Assembly: GCF_027116575.1 (NCBI RefSeq)
Contig: NZ_CP098252.1
Coordinates: 558,001-622,000 of the forward strand
Direction of reading: 5' to 3'
Length of the DNA stretch: 64,000 nt
From: Oxalobacter aliiformigenes
GTDB taxonomy: Bacteria > Pseudomonadota > Gammaproteobacteria > Burkholderiales > Burkholderiaceae_D
Shown here: positions 1 to 8,259 of the stretch, piece after piece
How the letters are laid out: every line of letters starts with the position of its first letter
Position numbering within the stretch: the first letter of the stretch is position 1
Notes under the pieces: model-generated
The model's database searches: none
Seen by the model: the letters and a program-made list of their open reading frames with translations, nothing else
What the model was told of the DNA's origin: nothing
Made by a program: the position numbers and the translations under genes

Positions 1-468
1 GTACGCTCCCCCTGCCAGGGTATTCTCGTACCAGAGTTCCGTGGAATGGGCGATACCCATATCGTGCAGTTTTTGATAATTGTGAATGATTTCCTCTGTA
101 ATCCATGTGCCGGCAGCCTTTTTCCGGGGAGCCGCACATTCCCTGATGACCTGCGCAAAATCCGAGTCGAATTTCAGTTGCCACGGGCCACCGGTGTGAA
201 TGCTTTTGTGAATCTGTTTCAGTTTCTTTTTCAGGCTGTGGGAGATCACGAACTGTTCCGTAAGCAAGACCATACGGGGGTCCGTGCTCCACCATAACAC
301 AGGCTGGTTCTCCGAGAACCAGGGAAAAATGCCGTGCCGGTAGGCATCGATCAGTCTGGGTGGGGACAGATCCGTGCCGGCTGCCAGAAGACCGGGGAAT
401 CCGCTTTCTTCTGTCAAAGCCGTGGCGATATCGGGAAAAGGATCGTTTTGTTCCAGCCAGGGAATCAT
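1..468 (-). CDS. aat: Leucyl/phenylalanyl-tRNA--protein transferase, 3' end cut off by the window edge
   Basis: Translating the minus strand from the ATG at 466-468 gives an uninterrupted 156-codon frame that runs off the window start. It begins [13 protein letters not shown] and contains the family's conserved stretch [20 protein letters not shown], then GTWITEEI and the AHSTELW segment. Aat moves Leu or Phe from aminoacyl-tRNA onto proteins with N-terminal Arg or Lys, feeding them to the ClpS/ClpAP N-end-rule pathway in the cytoplasm. The family is about 230-250 residues, so roughly the last third is missing here. It is the last gene of a same-strand trio with the TIR-like gene (62 bases upstream) and the NUDIX gene. 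Identity is secure; the full length cannot be judged. Confidence 0.93.
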   Translation of the reverse strand, partial: MIPWLEQNDPFPDIATALTEESGFPGLLAAGTDLSPPRLIDAYRHGIFPWFSENQPVLWWSTDPRMVLLTEQFVISHSLKKKLKQIHKSIHTGGPWQLKFDSDFAQVIRECAAPRKKAAGTWITEEIIHNYQKLHDMGIAHSTELWYENTLAGGAY

Positions 469-530
469 AGGTCCGGTTTATGGCATGTTGTGACGGTTCT
501 GAAAGGAATGTGTCATTTGTTTTCGGGTTT

Positions 531-962
531 TCAGGACGGTTTCCGGAGTCTGGCATGTCTTACAATGGCATCGCCCAGTTGCATGGCATCCCACTTCACA
601 ATTTCGACCGCCGCGCGTTTTTCCTTGTGTGACGTGTGTTTCGGATCGGCCGCTTCGACCAGAATGACCGGAATACCCAGTTTTTTCGCGGCGTCCAGTT
701 CCAGATTCGCCCAGCGTTTGAATTCCTCGAATACTCCGGCAAGAATGATCAGGCAGGAACACGGTTTCATCTGTTTTTCGATCGAAAGTGCCAGAGCCTT
801 GTTGGATGGCAGAAACTGGGCGGGATCGTCCTTGGAGACACTGTAATATTCATAACCGAACCCTTCTGTCTTGAGACGATAGGTTTCCATCAGGCTTGTG
901 ATTCTTTCAACACCATCTTGTTCGACCCAGCTGTGACTGAGAAAAACGGGATACGTTGCCAT
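531..962 (-). CDS. Stand-alone TIR-like (ThsB-type) domain protein, 143 aa
   Basis: A single small domain of the TIR-like fold first described in MTH538 and in Thoeris ThsB. Visible marks are the strand-1 motif FLSHSW (residues 7-12), the strand SCLIILAGVFEEF (68-80), the region KRWANLELDAAKKLGIPVIL with W84 and E88 in the place of the conserved Trp and Glu of TIR enzymes, and the ending AVEIVKWDAMQLGDAIV, which matches the way ThsB proteins close. In Thoeris, ThsB makes an NAD-derived signal that activates ThsA; no ThsA is in this window. The start at 960-962 is chosen over an upstream in-frame ATG (996-998) because AGGAG lies 9 bases before it. It sits 51 bases after a NUDIX gene and before aat, all on one strand. 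Fold assignment is fairly sure; enzymatic activity and a defence role are inference. Confidence 0.75.
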   Translation of the reverse strand: MATYPVFLSHSWVEQDGVERITSLMETYRLKTEGFGYEYYSVSKDDPAQFLPSNKALALSIEKQMKPCSCLIILAGVFEEFKRWANLELDAAKKLGIPVILVEAADPKHTSHKEKRAAVEIVKWDAMQLGDAIVRHARLRKPS

Positions 963-1013
963 ATATGTACTCTCCTGGTTTTGCTGTAACGTGATCAAGT
1001 TGTTCTGACAGGT

Positions 1014-1568
1014 TTATTTGGTCAGATCAAGTGTATGAAAACCGAAATTGCCGCCATTCTGTATTTTTTTTCTGTCTTCGAAATAGAACTTGAGAGCGTA
1101 TTTTATCGTTGAAAATGCCAGTTGATCCCAGGGAATTTCTTTTTCGGTAAACAGACGGGTTTCAAGACTTTCCTCTCCTGGTGCAAAGTTCGTATTTTCC
1201 AGTTGTGCCAGATAAAAAAGATGAACCTGATGATAAACCGGCAGGTTCATCAATGAAAACAGGTTTGAAATCCTGACGTCCGCTCCGGCTTCTTCCTTTG
1301 TTTCGCGTCGGGCAGCCTGTTCTGTCGTTTCATCGTTTTCCATGAATCCTCCGGGGAGGGTCCAGAAACCGTGACGGGGTGTGATGGCACGGCGGCACAA
1401 CAGAATGGATGTTTCATTTTCCGTCTCCCATGTCGGTATGCTGCAAACCACGATTTTGGGATTTTCATAATGGATCATGTGGCAATTCGGACAGATATGC
1501 CGGGGCATATTGTCCAGAGGAGGGATACCGATTGTCAGGGCATGGCCGCAATGAGAACAGAATTTCAT
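1014..1568 (-). CDS. NUDIX hydrolase with N-terminal zinc ribbon
   Basis: 184 residues starting MKFCSHCGHAL. Two CXXC pairs (CSHC and CPNC) form an N-terminal zinc ribbon of about 35 residues, followed by a NUDIX domain with a complete box: GGFMEND, then E, seven residues, RETKEEAG. This layout resembles a short relative of NudC-type NAD/ADP-ribose diphosphatases, which split nucleotide diphosphates linked to another moiety using Mg2+. The substrate cannot be read from sequence. A longer in-frame start at 1637 is possible, but the zinc ribbon begins directly at the chosen ATG; no strong ribosome binding site precedes either. The gene is upstream of, and on the same strand as, the TIR-like gene, with 51 bases between them, so the two are probably co-transcribed. 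Confidence 0.85.
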   Translation of the reverse strand: MKFCSHCGHALTIGIPPLDNMPRHICPNCHMIHYENPKIVVCSIPTWETENETSILLCRRAITPRHGFWTLPGGFMENDETTEQAARRETKEEAGADVRISNLFSLMNLPVYHQVHLFYLAQLENTNFAPGEESLETRLFTEKEIPWDQLAFSTIKYALKFYFEDRKKIQNGGNFGFHTLDLTK

Positions 1569-1760
1569 GGAAACCGGGTCGGAATTGGCTAATAAATTTA
1601 TCGGAAGGATGCGAAGGAATAATCCCGCCGAAGTCATACAAAAAATAATGTTACCCTTTTTTGGAAAGCTTCAAAAGGCAGTGACCGGGCAGAGTCATCA
1701 TGACGGTATACAAGCGATATGACCCGGTATCGTATGAAAACGTTCTTTTTTGAGAGGCTA

Positions 1761-1789
1761 TTGAACTGAAATAAAAAAAGGATTATAAT
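1761..1789 (+). promoter_or_regulatory. Sigma-70-type promoter of tRNA-fMet
   Basis: TTGAAC at 1761-1766 and a perfect TATAAT at 1784-1789 with a 17-base spacer. Transcription would begin near 1796, a few bases before the tRNA 5' end at 1804. Confidence 0.8.
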
Positions 1790-1803
1790 TTTATCTTTCC
1801 AGA

Positions 1804-1880
<77 letters not shown>

Positions 1881-1888
1881 GTTTATGA

Positions 1889-1917
1889 AAACCGCTGAAA
1901 TGTTTCAGCGGTTTTTT
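1889..1917 (+). terminator. Rho-independent terminator of tRNA-fMet
   Basis: ACCGCTGAAA at 1891-1900 is matched by TTTCAGCGGT at 1903-1912, followed by a T run. The hairpin starts about 10 bases after the tRNA 3' end. Confidence 0.88.
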
Positions 1918-1951
1918 CATTTCTGGTTCGGTCAAACAAAGGTTGGTGAAA

Positions 1952-1991
1952 TGCCGTTCAGATACGAGATTGTCCAGGTATCTGAACGGCA
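1952..1991. repeat. Perfect 14-bp inverted repeat with 12-base loop
   Basis: TGCCGTTCAGATAC (1952-1965) is exactly repeated in inverse at 1978-1991. It lies between the fMet terminator and the end of the putP-like gene. On the minus strand it follows the putP stop by about 75 bases but no T run comes after it, so it may be an mRNA 3'-end stabilising hairpin or a factor-dependent terminator and not a classical one. Confidence 0.75.
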
Positions 1992-2065
1992 GGAATGGAG
2001 GAGCATTCAGGGACAAACGATGTTTCTGTTGCGACGGTTTCCGGTTGTCAACGGAGATCGTTTTC

Positions 2066-3556
2066 TCAGACTTCGGAATGATATGTCCTGTCGGCTTTTT
2101 CGAATTGTGCTTTCATCGTATCGGAGGGCGATTTGCCAAGAAGACTGGTAATGATGATGGCAATGGTACCGAACAGGAATCCCGGAATGATTTCATAAAT
2201 GCCCAAATGGTCAAGACATGTTTTCCAGAGGATGATCGTGGCGGCACCGACGAAAATGCCCGCAAATGCACCATTTCTCGTCATCCGTTTCCAGATAAGG
2301 GAGAGAAGGATAACCGGACCGAATGCCGCGCCGAAACCGGCCCACGCGTAGGCGACAAGGCTTAAGACCTTGTTGTCCGGATTGAAAGCGATGACAATCG
2401 CGATAATGGAAATGAGCATGACCATCATACGGCCGATCCAGACCAGCTCGGTCTGTGAGGCTTTGGGACGCAGGAATGCACGGTAAAAATCTTCAGTCAG
2501 TGCACTGGAACAGACGAGCAGCTGGCAACTGAGTGTACTCATTACCGCGGCCATAATGGCGGACAGGATGATGCCGGCGATCCATGGATTGAAAAGAATT
2601 TTGGTCAATTCCATGAATACGGCTTCATTGTTTTGCATGACACCGGCGGCCAGAGACGGATTGCTTGAAAAGTAGGATATCCCGAAAAAACCGGTTGCCA
2701 CCGCACCGGCAAGACAGAGAATCATCCATGTCATGCTGATACGGCGCGCTCTGGGAATTGACCTGACAGAATCAGCCGCCATGAAGCGGACAAGAATGTG
2801 GGGTTGTCCGAAGTAACCCAGTCCCCAGCCCAGAAGGGAAATGATGGCGGTGAAGTCCAGTCCCTTGAACATGTCCAGCTTGCCGGGGGCCTCGTTTTTG
2901 ATCATGGATAAGGCCGATGGCAGGTCGCCTATGGCAAGAATCGCGAAAACGGGGGTAATCAGAAGGGCGAAAATCATGAGAGTCGCCTGAACGGTGTCTG
3001 TCCAGCTGACTGCCAGAAATCCGCCGATGAAAACATAAGTGATGGTGGCGAATGCACCGATCCAGAGTGCCGTGTTATAGGAGAGGCCGAATGTGCTTTC
3101 AAAAAGCCGTGCACCGGCGACCATACCGGAAGAACAGTAAATGGTAAAAAAAATCAGGATCACCAGAGCAGAAAGGATTCTCAGGATTCTGCTTTTGTCT
3201 TCAAAGCGGTTGGTCAGATAATCCGGCAGAGTCTGGGCATTGCCGCAAAATTCAGTATGGACACGCAGTCTGCCAGCGACCAGAAGCCAGTTGAACCATG
3301 CTCCGATGATCAGGCCGATAGCGATCCAGCTTTCGGAAAGTCCTGAAAGAAAAACGGCACCCGGCAGTCCCATAAGGAGCCATCCACTCATGTCGGAAGC
3401 ACCGGCGGACATCGCGGTGACAAAACTGCCGAGACGGCGTCCACCCAGAATGTAATCGGAAAGATTTCGTGTCGCCCGATAGGCTATAAATCCGATCAGG
3501 GTCGTTGCAACGATATAAACAATAAAAGTGACGAGAAGCGGGGTATCAACGTTCAT
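2066..3556 (-). CDS. putP: Sodium/proline-type symporter (SSS family)
   Basis: 496 residues, the usual length of PutP. The protein is polytopic with about 13 hydrophobic segments from the N terminus on. Family marks include the early stretch SDYILGGRRLGSFVTAMSAG, the GASDMSGWLLMGLPG segment that forms part of the Na+/substrate site in this family, GGFLAVSWTDTVQ in the middle, and WGLGYFGQPHILVRFMAA. It would import proline (or a close analogue) with Na+ across the inner membrane. No proline dehydrogenase gene is nearby, so uptake may serve osmoprotection or biosynthesis; that is inference. The family is broad and a related substrate such as pantothenate cannot be excluded, though the length and motifs fit PutP best. 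Confidence 0.88.
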   Translation of the reverse strand: MNVDTPLLVTFIVYIVATTLIGFIAYRATRNLSDYILGGRRLGSFVTAMSAGASDMSGWLLMGLPGAVFLSGLSESWIAIGLIIGAWFNWLLVAGRLRVHTEFCGNAQTLPDYLTNRFEDKSRILRILSALVILIFFTIYCSSGMVAGARLFESTFGLSYNTALWIGAFATITYVFIGGFLAVSWTDTVQATLMIFALLITPVFAILAIGDLPSALSMIKNEAPGKLDMFKGLDFTAIISLLGWGLGYFGQPHILVRFMAADSVRSIPRARRISMTWMILCLAGAVATGFFGISYFSSNPSLAAGVMQNNEAVFMELTKILFNPWIAGIILSAIMAAVMSTLSCQLLVCSSALTEDFYRAFLRPKASQTELVWIGRMMVMLISIIAIVIAFNPDNKVLSLVAYAWAGFGAAFGPVILLSLIWKRMTRNGAFAGIFVGAATIILWKTCLDHLGIYEIIPGFLFGTIAIIITSLLGKSPSDTMKAQFEKADRTYHSEV

Positions 3557-3791
3557 GCCTGACGGTTCGGGTAATGATCAAGTGAAAAACGGAACATTAG
3601 AACAAATTATTGGTCAATATGCCAGTCTGGATTGCGTATTTCTTGCCGGTTGAGGCGGTTTGACCGTCCGGAAAGGATCGGGCAGACCGGAATGGAAAAA
3701 ATATGGAATTTTGGTTTTGTAATCAGTTGTCCATGTTTTGCAGGAGCTTGTATCAATCGTTATGGACGGAATTTTTCTGTCACCATGATTT

Positions 3792-4688
3792 TTAAAATGG
3801 TCTGATCCATTCCGGACGGAGCTGTGCCTCATCAGGATGTTCGATAGCGAGATCGATTTCCTGTAACAGACGTTCCTTGTCCTTGCCCAGAGTGCCTTTC
3901 AGCACAAGCTGGTTGGATGCATGATCGCTTCGGAATATGGTCGATTTCAGTTCAAGTGCGTTGACGAACTGCCGCATTTCCAGGAAGCGTTCATGCTGGT
4001 TCATTTTGATGAACTGGCCATTGTACCCCTGCTGGAAACGGGCCTCGCCATGCGGGAGATTCAATACAAGCGCAGCCAGGAATTCCGGTTGCGTCCGGTT
4101 TGCCAGCAATGCCGAATTCAAGGCGTGTTGTTCGCTGAATCGGGTTCCTCCCACTCCGTTGATGATCATGACGGAACGTTTGATTCCGGCGTCGGCAAGA
4201 CGGTTTAACGAATCGACGGTCGATTGGTGCGTTTCCCCCTTGTTGATGGATTTGAGTACGAAATCGTCTCCCGATTCGGCACCGACATAAACCTGTCTGA
4301 GTCCGGCGTCGTACAGGGCTTTCAGTTCTTCATCCGACTTGCGTGTGACATTTCTGGGTGAACAGTAAGAGGAAATACGTGTCACTTCCGGCAGATATTG
4401 CCGGATCGTGTCCAGTATGAACAGCAGTCTTCTTGCCGGAAGTGCAATGACATCTCCATCGGCCAGAAATACCCTTTTTATTCCGGAGTAGCGCTGGCTG
4501 AACCATTCGATTTCACGCAGGACATCTTCTTCCGGCTTGACGGAAAAACGTTTTTGAGGCTGGGTATACATGTCGCAATACGTGCACTTGTTCCAGCTGC
4601 AGCCGTTGGTTACTTGCAGAATCAGGGAATTGGCTTCGCTTGGTGGCCGGAAAACAGGTTCGATGTATCTGACAGGTATGTATTGCAT
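3792..4688 (-). CDS. Radical SAM family protein of unknown substrate
   Basis: 298 residues. The cluster-binding cysteines are C30, C35 and C38 in GCSWNKCTYC, a CX4CX2C spacing where most radical SAM enzymes have CX3CX2C. Further marks are the GVGGT segment and the AESGDDFVLKSINKG stretch typical of the TIM-barrel half of Elp3/MiaB/NifB-type domains. No methylthiotransferase, TRAM or cobalamin-binding domain is visible, so the protein is essentially the core barrel plus a short tail. Likely an anaerobic or oxygen-sensitive enzyme using a [4Fe-4S] cluster to make a 5'-deoxyadenosyl radical; the substrate is unknown. It lies 75 bases after the AAA+ ATPase on the same strand; whether the two are linked in function is open. 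Confidence 0.85.
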   Translation of the reverse strand: MQYIPVRYIEPVFRPPSEANSLILQVTNGCSWNKCTYCDMYTQPQKRFSVKPEEDVLREIEWFSQRYSGIKRVFLADGDVIALPARRLLFILDTIRQYLPEVTRISSYCSPRNVTRKSDEELKALYDAGLRQVYVGAESGDDFVLKSINKGETHQSTVDSLNRLADAGIKRSVMIINGVGGTRFSEQHALNSALLANRTQPEFLAALVLNLPHGEARFQQGYNGQFIKMNQHERFLEMRQFVNALELKSTIFRSDHASNQLVLKGTLGKDKERLLQEIDLAIEHPDEAQLRPEWIRPF

Positions 4689-4763
4689 AAGTATGAAAAT
4701 GAACGGGAAAAACCATTATTTTATCATCGCCTTTTTTCTGCAGGCACGGCTGGTGAGTGTGTG

Positions 4764-6470
4764 TCAATCCGGTAAACATGCGTTATGGCAGGAAAAAGGA
4801 TATTTTGATTCCCGTCTGGCTGTTTGCTTTTTTCCGCGAAAGACGGCGCACTGGTGGAATGCCTCGATCGAAACGGGCATATTGCAGCTCAGGCAGAGTC
4901 TGCTGGTCAGTTTGAGCAATTCCTTGATATCCCGGCCGCTGGAATTCGGAAATTCACGGACCAGCTGGCCGATCAGTTCGTCGGGAATATCGATCTGGAA
5001 CTGGTCGGACAAGGTTCTCCAGAGTCTGATGGCATCTTCACGGGGTGGCGTCTCATATCGTATGACGGCGATGCAGCGTGACAGAATGGCATCGTCCACA
5101 TCGTCGATCCGATTGGTCGTCATGAAAAGCAGACCGTTGAAATATTCCAGTGTCCGCAGAAATTCGGCGACGATGGCATTGTGCTGAAGGTCATTGTCTC
5201 GTTTCCGGATATATACGTCCGCTTCATCGAGCAGCAGAATGGAATCCCAGCGCGATGCGCGTTTCAGGATATCGGCGAGTGCCGCCTCGACACTTGTTGC
5301 CGATGTTCCCAATTGCCCCGAGTGAACGCGGTATAACGGTTTGCTGACGACTTCGGAATAGACTTCCGCCGTGAGCGTCTTGCCAAGACCGGCCGCTCCC
5401 ATGCACAGAATGGTTGCCCCTCCGGATTTCCCGGGGACAATGTCGCTTGCCGAGACATCCATGTGTGACGTCAGGATGTCGATCAGTTTCCGGTGTTCCG
5501 GCGGCAGAATCAGTTTGGTTTTCAGTTCGGGACGGTACCGGTATTCTTCCAGGTTATCCACATGGATCCAGCAGTTCCGGTGCAATTCCAGATGGAACAT
5601 GTGCAGATAGCAGTGGAGCGGAATTTGGCTGTACATATCGTCCGTGCGGTTTCTCCGGTCGGAATGTGTTTCGATCCGCCGCTCGAGAATTTCCTCGTCG
5701 TTGACACATCTGGCGGACGTTTCCGGACTGATACGGAATAATTCCAGGTTTTTGAAAAGGCGGCTGTCGCCTTCCCTGATCAGAAAGCCCGAGTGTTTCG
5801 CCAGAAACTGTTTTCCGTAGAAAGGCTGGAAATTCCGGAATCGTCCGGCCTGTTTTGTGTATTCTTCCTTGAATTCCGTACATTCCTTGTAGAAACCTTT
5901 TTGGGCCAGCAGTTCGGGAATCGTCAGTTTTCCAAGCTCTCTCTGGTAGAAAAGGATGGCGTTCGTCATCCCGGTCCGCCATTGCTCGGGCGAATCGTCG
6001 TCAACAGGGCTGGTGGAGGTGATGGTGTTCGCGAGCAACTGGATGCTGACGAAAGGAATTCCGGCATAAGGCCCGTCACGCGTCTGAATATATTCAATGC
6101 TGTCGATCAGCCACGGAAGCAGGACACCGTCCGTATTGCGGCGGTAAACCCAGCCGTCGATACCGTTGGTCTCAAAATAGTCGACCAGTGCCGGTACCAG
6201 CATTTCCAGTCGGGTTACCACAAGATCATGCCCGTGGCCGCTGCGGATATGTCGCAAGGCGATCATCTGGAACATGAGCGATTTGTCGTTGTCCCTTTCA
6301 GCCTGTCGCCACAACTGTTCCAGCGATTCGGCATCGAATACGTGATCGGGAATCAGAATCTTTCCGTTGGCCGTTTCATGTGCGGAAAGCTGTTTGGCCA
6401 ACAGCGTTTCTTTACGGATACAGGCAAGCAGATTGTTGGCCTGTGTAAAGGAAAGTTCGAATTCCACCAT
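4764..6470 (-). CDS. AAA+ ATPase with an unassigned N-terminal half
   Basis: About 568 residues. Counting from the GTG at 6473, the last 220 or so form one AAA+ module: Walker A GAAGLGKT (359-366), Walker B ILLLDEAD (412-419), sensor-1 MTTN (451-454) and an arginine-finger-like ILSRC (464-467). The first 330 residues match no family I recognise; they are mixed alpha/charged with no membrane segment and contain an aromatic patch around 283-303. The module resembles CDC48/FtsH-type AAA domains more than clamp loaders. Start is uncertain: GTG 6473, ATG 6470 and GTG 6467 are consecutive codons and AGGAG lies so close that 6467 has the best spacing. It could be a remodelling ATPase or chaperone; no partner protease is adjacent. 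Confidence 0.82.
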   Translation of the reverse strand: MVEFELSFTQANNLLACIRKETLLAKQLSAHETANGKILIPDHVFDAESLEQLWRQAERDNDKSLMFQMIALRHIRSGHGHDLVVTRLEMLVPALVDYFETNGIDGWVYRRNTDGVLLPWLIDSIEYIQTRDGPYAGIPFVSIQLLANTITSTSPVDDDSPEQWRTGMTNAILFYQRELGKLTIPELLAQKGFYKECTEFKEEYTKQAGRFRNFQPFYGKQFLAKHSGFLIREGDSRLFKNLELFRISPETSARCVNDEEILERRIETHSDRRNRTDDMYSQIPLHCYLHMFHLELHRNCWIHVDNLEEYRYRPELKTKLILPPEHRKLIDILTSHMDVSASDIVPGKSGGATILCMGAAGLGKTLTAEVYSEVVSKPLYRVHSGQLGTSATSVEAALADILKRASRWDSILLLDEADVYIRKRDNDLQHNAIVAEFLRTLEYFNGLLFMTTNRIDDVDDAILSRCIAVIRYETPPREDAIRLWRTLSDQFQIDIPDELIGQLVREFPNSSGRDIKELLKLTSRLCLSCNMPVSIEAFHQCAVFRGKKQTARRESKYPFSCHNACLPD

Positions 6471-6596
6471 CACTCCTTGTCCAAGTGTTTGCAGTAAGGT
6501 TTCGGGAAAAGGTTCCGGATTAGAAATTGCCTGCCAGTGACAGAAATCCTGACGGAGGCATCTCTGCGGGAGCGGGAGTGTCTATATTAGCATGTT

Positions 6597-6633
6597 CCGT
6601 TCCGGAATTTCCGGGTTGAGAATCCCGGAACGG
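6597..6633. repeat. Nested hairpin after the epimerase gene
   Basis: CCGTTCCGG (6597-6605) pairs with CCGGAACGG (6625-6633); inside it TTCCGGG (6609-6615) can instead pair with CCCGGAA (6624-6630). On the minus strand it begins 9 bases after the epimerase stop. No T run follows, so it may be an mRNA-end structure or a weak terminator. Confidence 0.6.
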
Positions 6634-6642
6634 ATTTCGGTG

Positions 6643-7572
6643 TCAGTGTTGTGCACGGACTTTATCCGCGGATATCTTGAGTGCGTCTGACAGATTGGCG
6701 ATGGCTTTTTCTCTGGACAGATTGGTTTTGAAGTTCAGCAATTTTTCCGCTTTTTCAATGGATAATGGCCAGTCATCCGTCAGGAAAGCACTTCCTTTCC
6801 ATTCACTGGCGTCGATCGCGATGACCCTGGCTTCGGGGTTGACCAGATCGGTGATCAGTCTGGCGACATCTTCCCATGTCAGGTAAATGCTGGCGGCATT
6901 GAAGAGTTCTCCCTTGACGTCGCTTGAAAAGAGAGCAAGTACCAGGGACACGAAATCATCCAGTTGCAGGAAACTGCCTCCGCTTTTTGCCGGAACTTCA
7001 ATGCTTCCCTTTTCAATGGCGTCGCGAATCATGGCACGTATGTTCCGGCCGCCGATGACATCACCGTAGGCGTACCAGACCATGACGTTATTGACTTGCA
7101 AATCGTGCTGTACAGCGTAAATCTTGCCGAGTTCTTCCGTCATCAGTTTGGCAAGTGCATAGACCGGATTTCTCGAAACTTCCACCCGATGTTCCTGGTT
7201 TTCGGAAACAGGATGGGAAAGCGGTTTTCCGTAGGAGACAGCGGTAGTGGTATTGATCACATGTTTTACGCCGTATTCGACGGCAGCATCCAGCAGATAC
7301 TGGTATCCCTTGACATCAATATCGAGCAGGTCTGGCAAATTGTCGGAAAAACTCCATGCCAGGTGAATGATGGCATCGACACCATTGACAGCGGATTTGA
7401 CGAATTCCCTGTCGGCAAGGTCACCGCAGCAGGTTTCGATTTTACCCGGAGCGAATTGTGCAAGGCCTTCCCTGTCGCGATCGAGTACACGTATATCATG
7501 TCCGAATGAGACCAGTTTGCGAATAATGTGCGGTCCCATGTTTCCACAGCCGCCGGTAACGAGAATTTTCAT
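6643..7572 (-). CDS. NAD-dependent epimerase/dehydratase (extended SDR)
   Basis: 309 residues with the extended short-chain dehydrogenase plan: nucleotide-binding GGCGNMG at residues 7-13 right after the first beta strand, an acidic D31 at the end of strand 2 suggesting NAD preference, HLAW at 70-73, the NTTTAVSYG segment carrying the catalytic Ser/Thr, and the YALAK motif with Y138 and K142. Such enzymes act on nucleotide sugars or related alcohols; the substrate is not readable here and no sugar-nucleotide cluster surrounds the gene. It stands alone on the minus strand between the AAA+ gene and the autotransporter leader, so it offers no context-based hint. A TCGTTACC-rich leader and no strong ribosome binding site are seen. 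Confidence 0.87.
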   Translation of the reverse strand: MKILVTGGCGNMGPHIIRKLVSFGHDIRVLDRDREGLAQFAPGKIETCCGDLADREFVKSAVNGVDAIIHLAWSFSDNLPDLLDIDVKGYQYLLDAAVEYGVKHVINTTTAVSYGKPLSHPVSENQEHRVEVSRNPVYALAKLMTEELGKIYAVQHDLQVNNVMVWYAYGDVIGGRNIRAMIRDAIEKGSIEVPAKSGGSFLQLDDFVSLVLALFSSDVKGELFNAASIYLTWEDVARLITDLVNPEARVIAIDASEWKGSAFLTDDWPLSIEKAEKLLNFKTNLSREKAIANLSDALKISADKVRAQH

Positions 7573-8259
7573 GATTTTCCTTTGTGAGTTTGCGGTTGAA
7601 TCCGGTTTTTCCAGTTACTGAATGCAGTACCGGCCTGTGTCAGGCTCGGTTATCCAGTTTATTTTAATGGATGCCATCTTTTCTGCAAAAAAAGAGACAT
7701 GAAAGGGCCGAAAATGATATGGATTACGTGTTTTGGCCGGTTTCGATTTCTTACATCCGTTTGTTATTGAGGTTATTGGGCGTTCCTTCCGGGAAAAAGC
7801 GGGGAGTATGTCTGTATCTTCCGGAATAGAAGATTTTGTGTCGGGAACGAAAGCATCCGTTGGCGATTTATGATTCCGGAAACAGGATACCGTGACATAT
7901 TTGCGGAGTATTCCGGTTTTTTTGAAAACTGATTCAGGTGAATGGGATCGTGTGAAAAGTGTTGTGTCTGGAAGACATGGTAATTCCGGAAGGCTGAGTC
8001 CACAAATAACCATTAAAAGTCATTAAAAGAATACAAGTGGTATTCCGGAGAGAAAATACTACAACAGGTAAGTCTATCAAATTCCAGAAGAAAATTGAAA
8101 AAGTGACTGAAAAGAATCACTCATTCGAATTGGAGAGAAAAGACAGGGAAATAATATAAAAATAATTTAAAAATCAATGAGTTGAATTTATTTTGAAGTC
8201 CGTTAATGACTTTTAACGGAAGCAAGACGTGGCAGGTCGGTAAGCCGGAGCAATAAAAA
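7573..8259. other. Long AT-rich non-coding stretch upstream of the autotransporter
   Basis: No convincing gene in 687 bases. It holds six copies of TTCCGG between 7787 and 8048 (starts 7787, 7819, 7874, 7911, 7984, 8043), three of them as the palindrome TTCCGGAA, and a 14-bp inverted repeat at 8013-8026 and 8203-8216. A possible promoter is TTGAAT 8182-8187 with TAATGA 8204-8209. Confidence 0.6.
8013..8216. repeat. 14-bp inverted repeat pair flanking 176 bases in the autotransporter leader
   Basis: TTAAAAGTCATTAA at 8013-8026 and its exact reverse complement TTAATGACTTTTAA at 8203-8216. The left arm lies in a 9-bp direct repeat (CATTAAAAG twice) and the right arm in an imperfect palindrome bounded by CCGTTAA and TTAACGG. 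Either a pair of regulator sites or the ends of an invertible segment. Confidence 0.55.

Noticed and set aside
531..1568. A complete Thoeris defence system
   Set aside because: Only the ThsB-like half is present; no ThsA (SIR2- or Macro/SLOG-type effector) occurs within reach.
7615..8013. A 132-codon minus-strand frame in the autotransporter leader
   Set aside because: No motif, no ribosome binding site, skewed composition from the repeated TTCCGG words; better read as non-coding.
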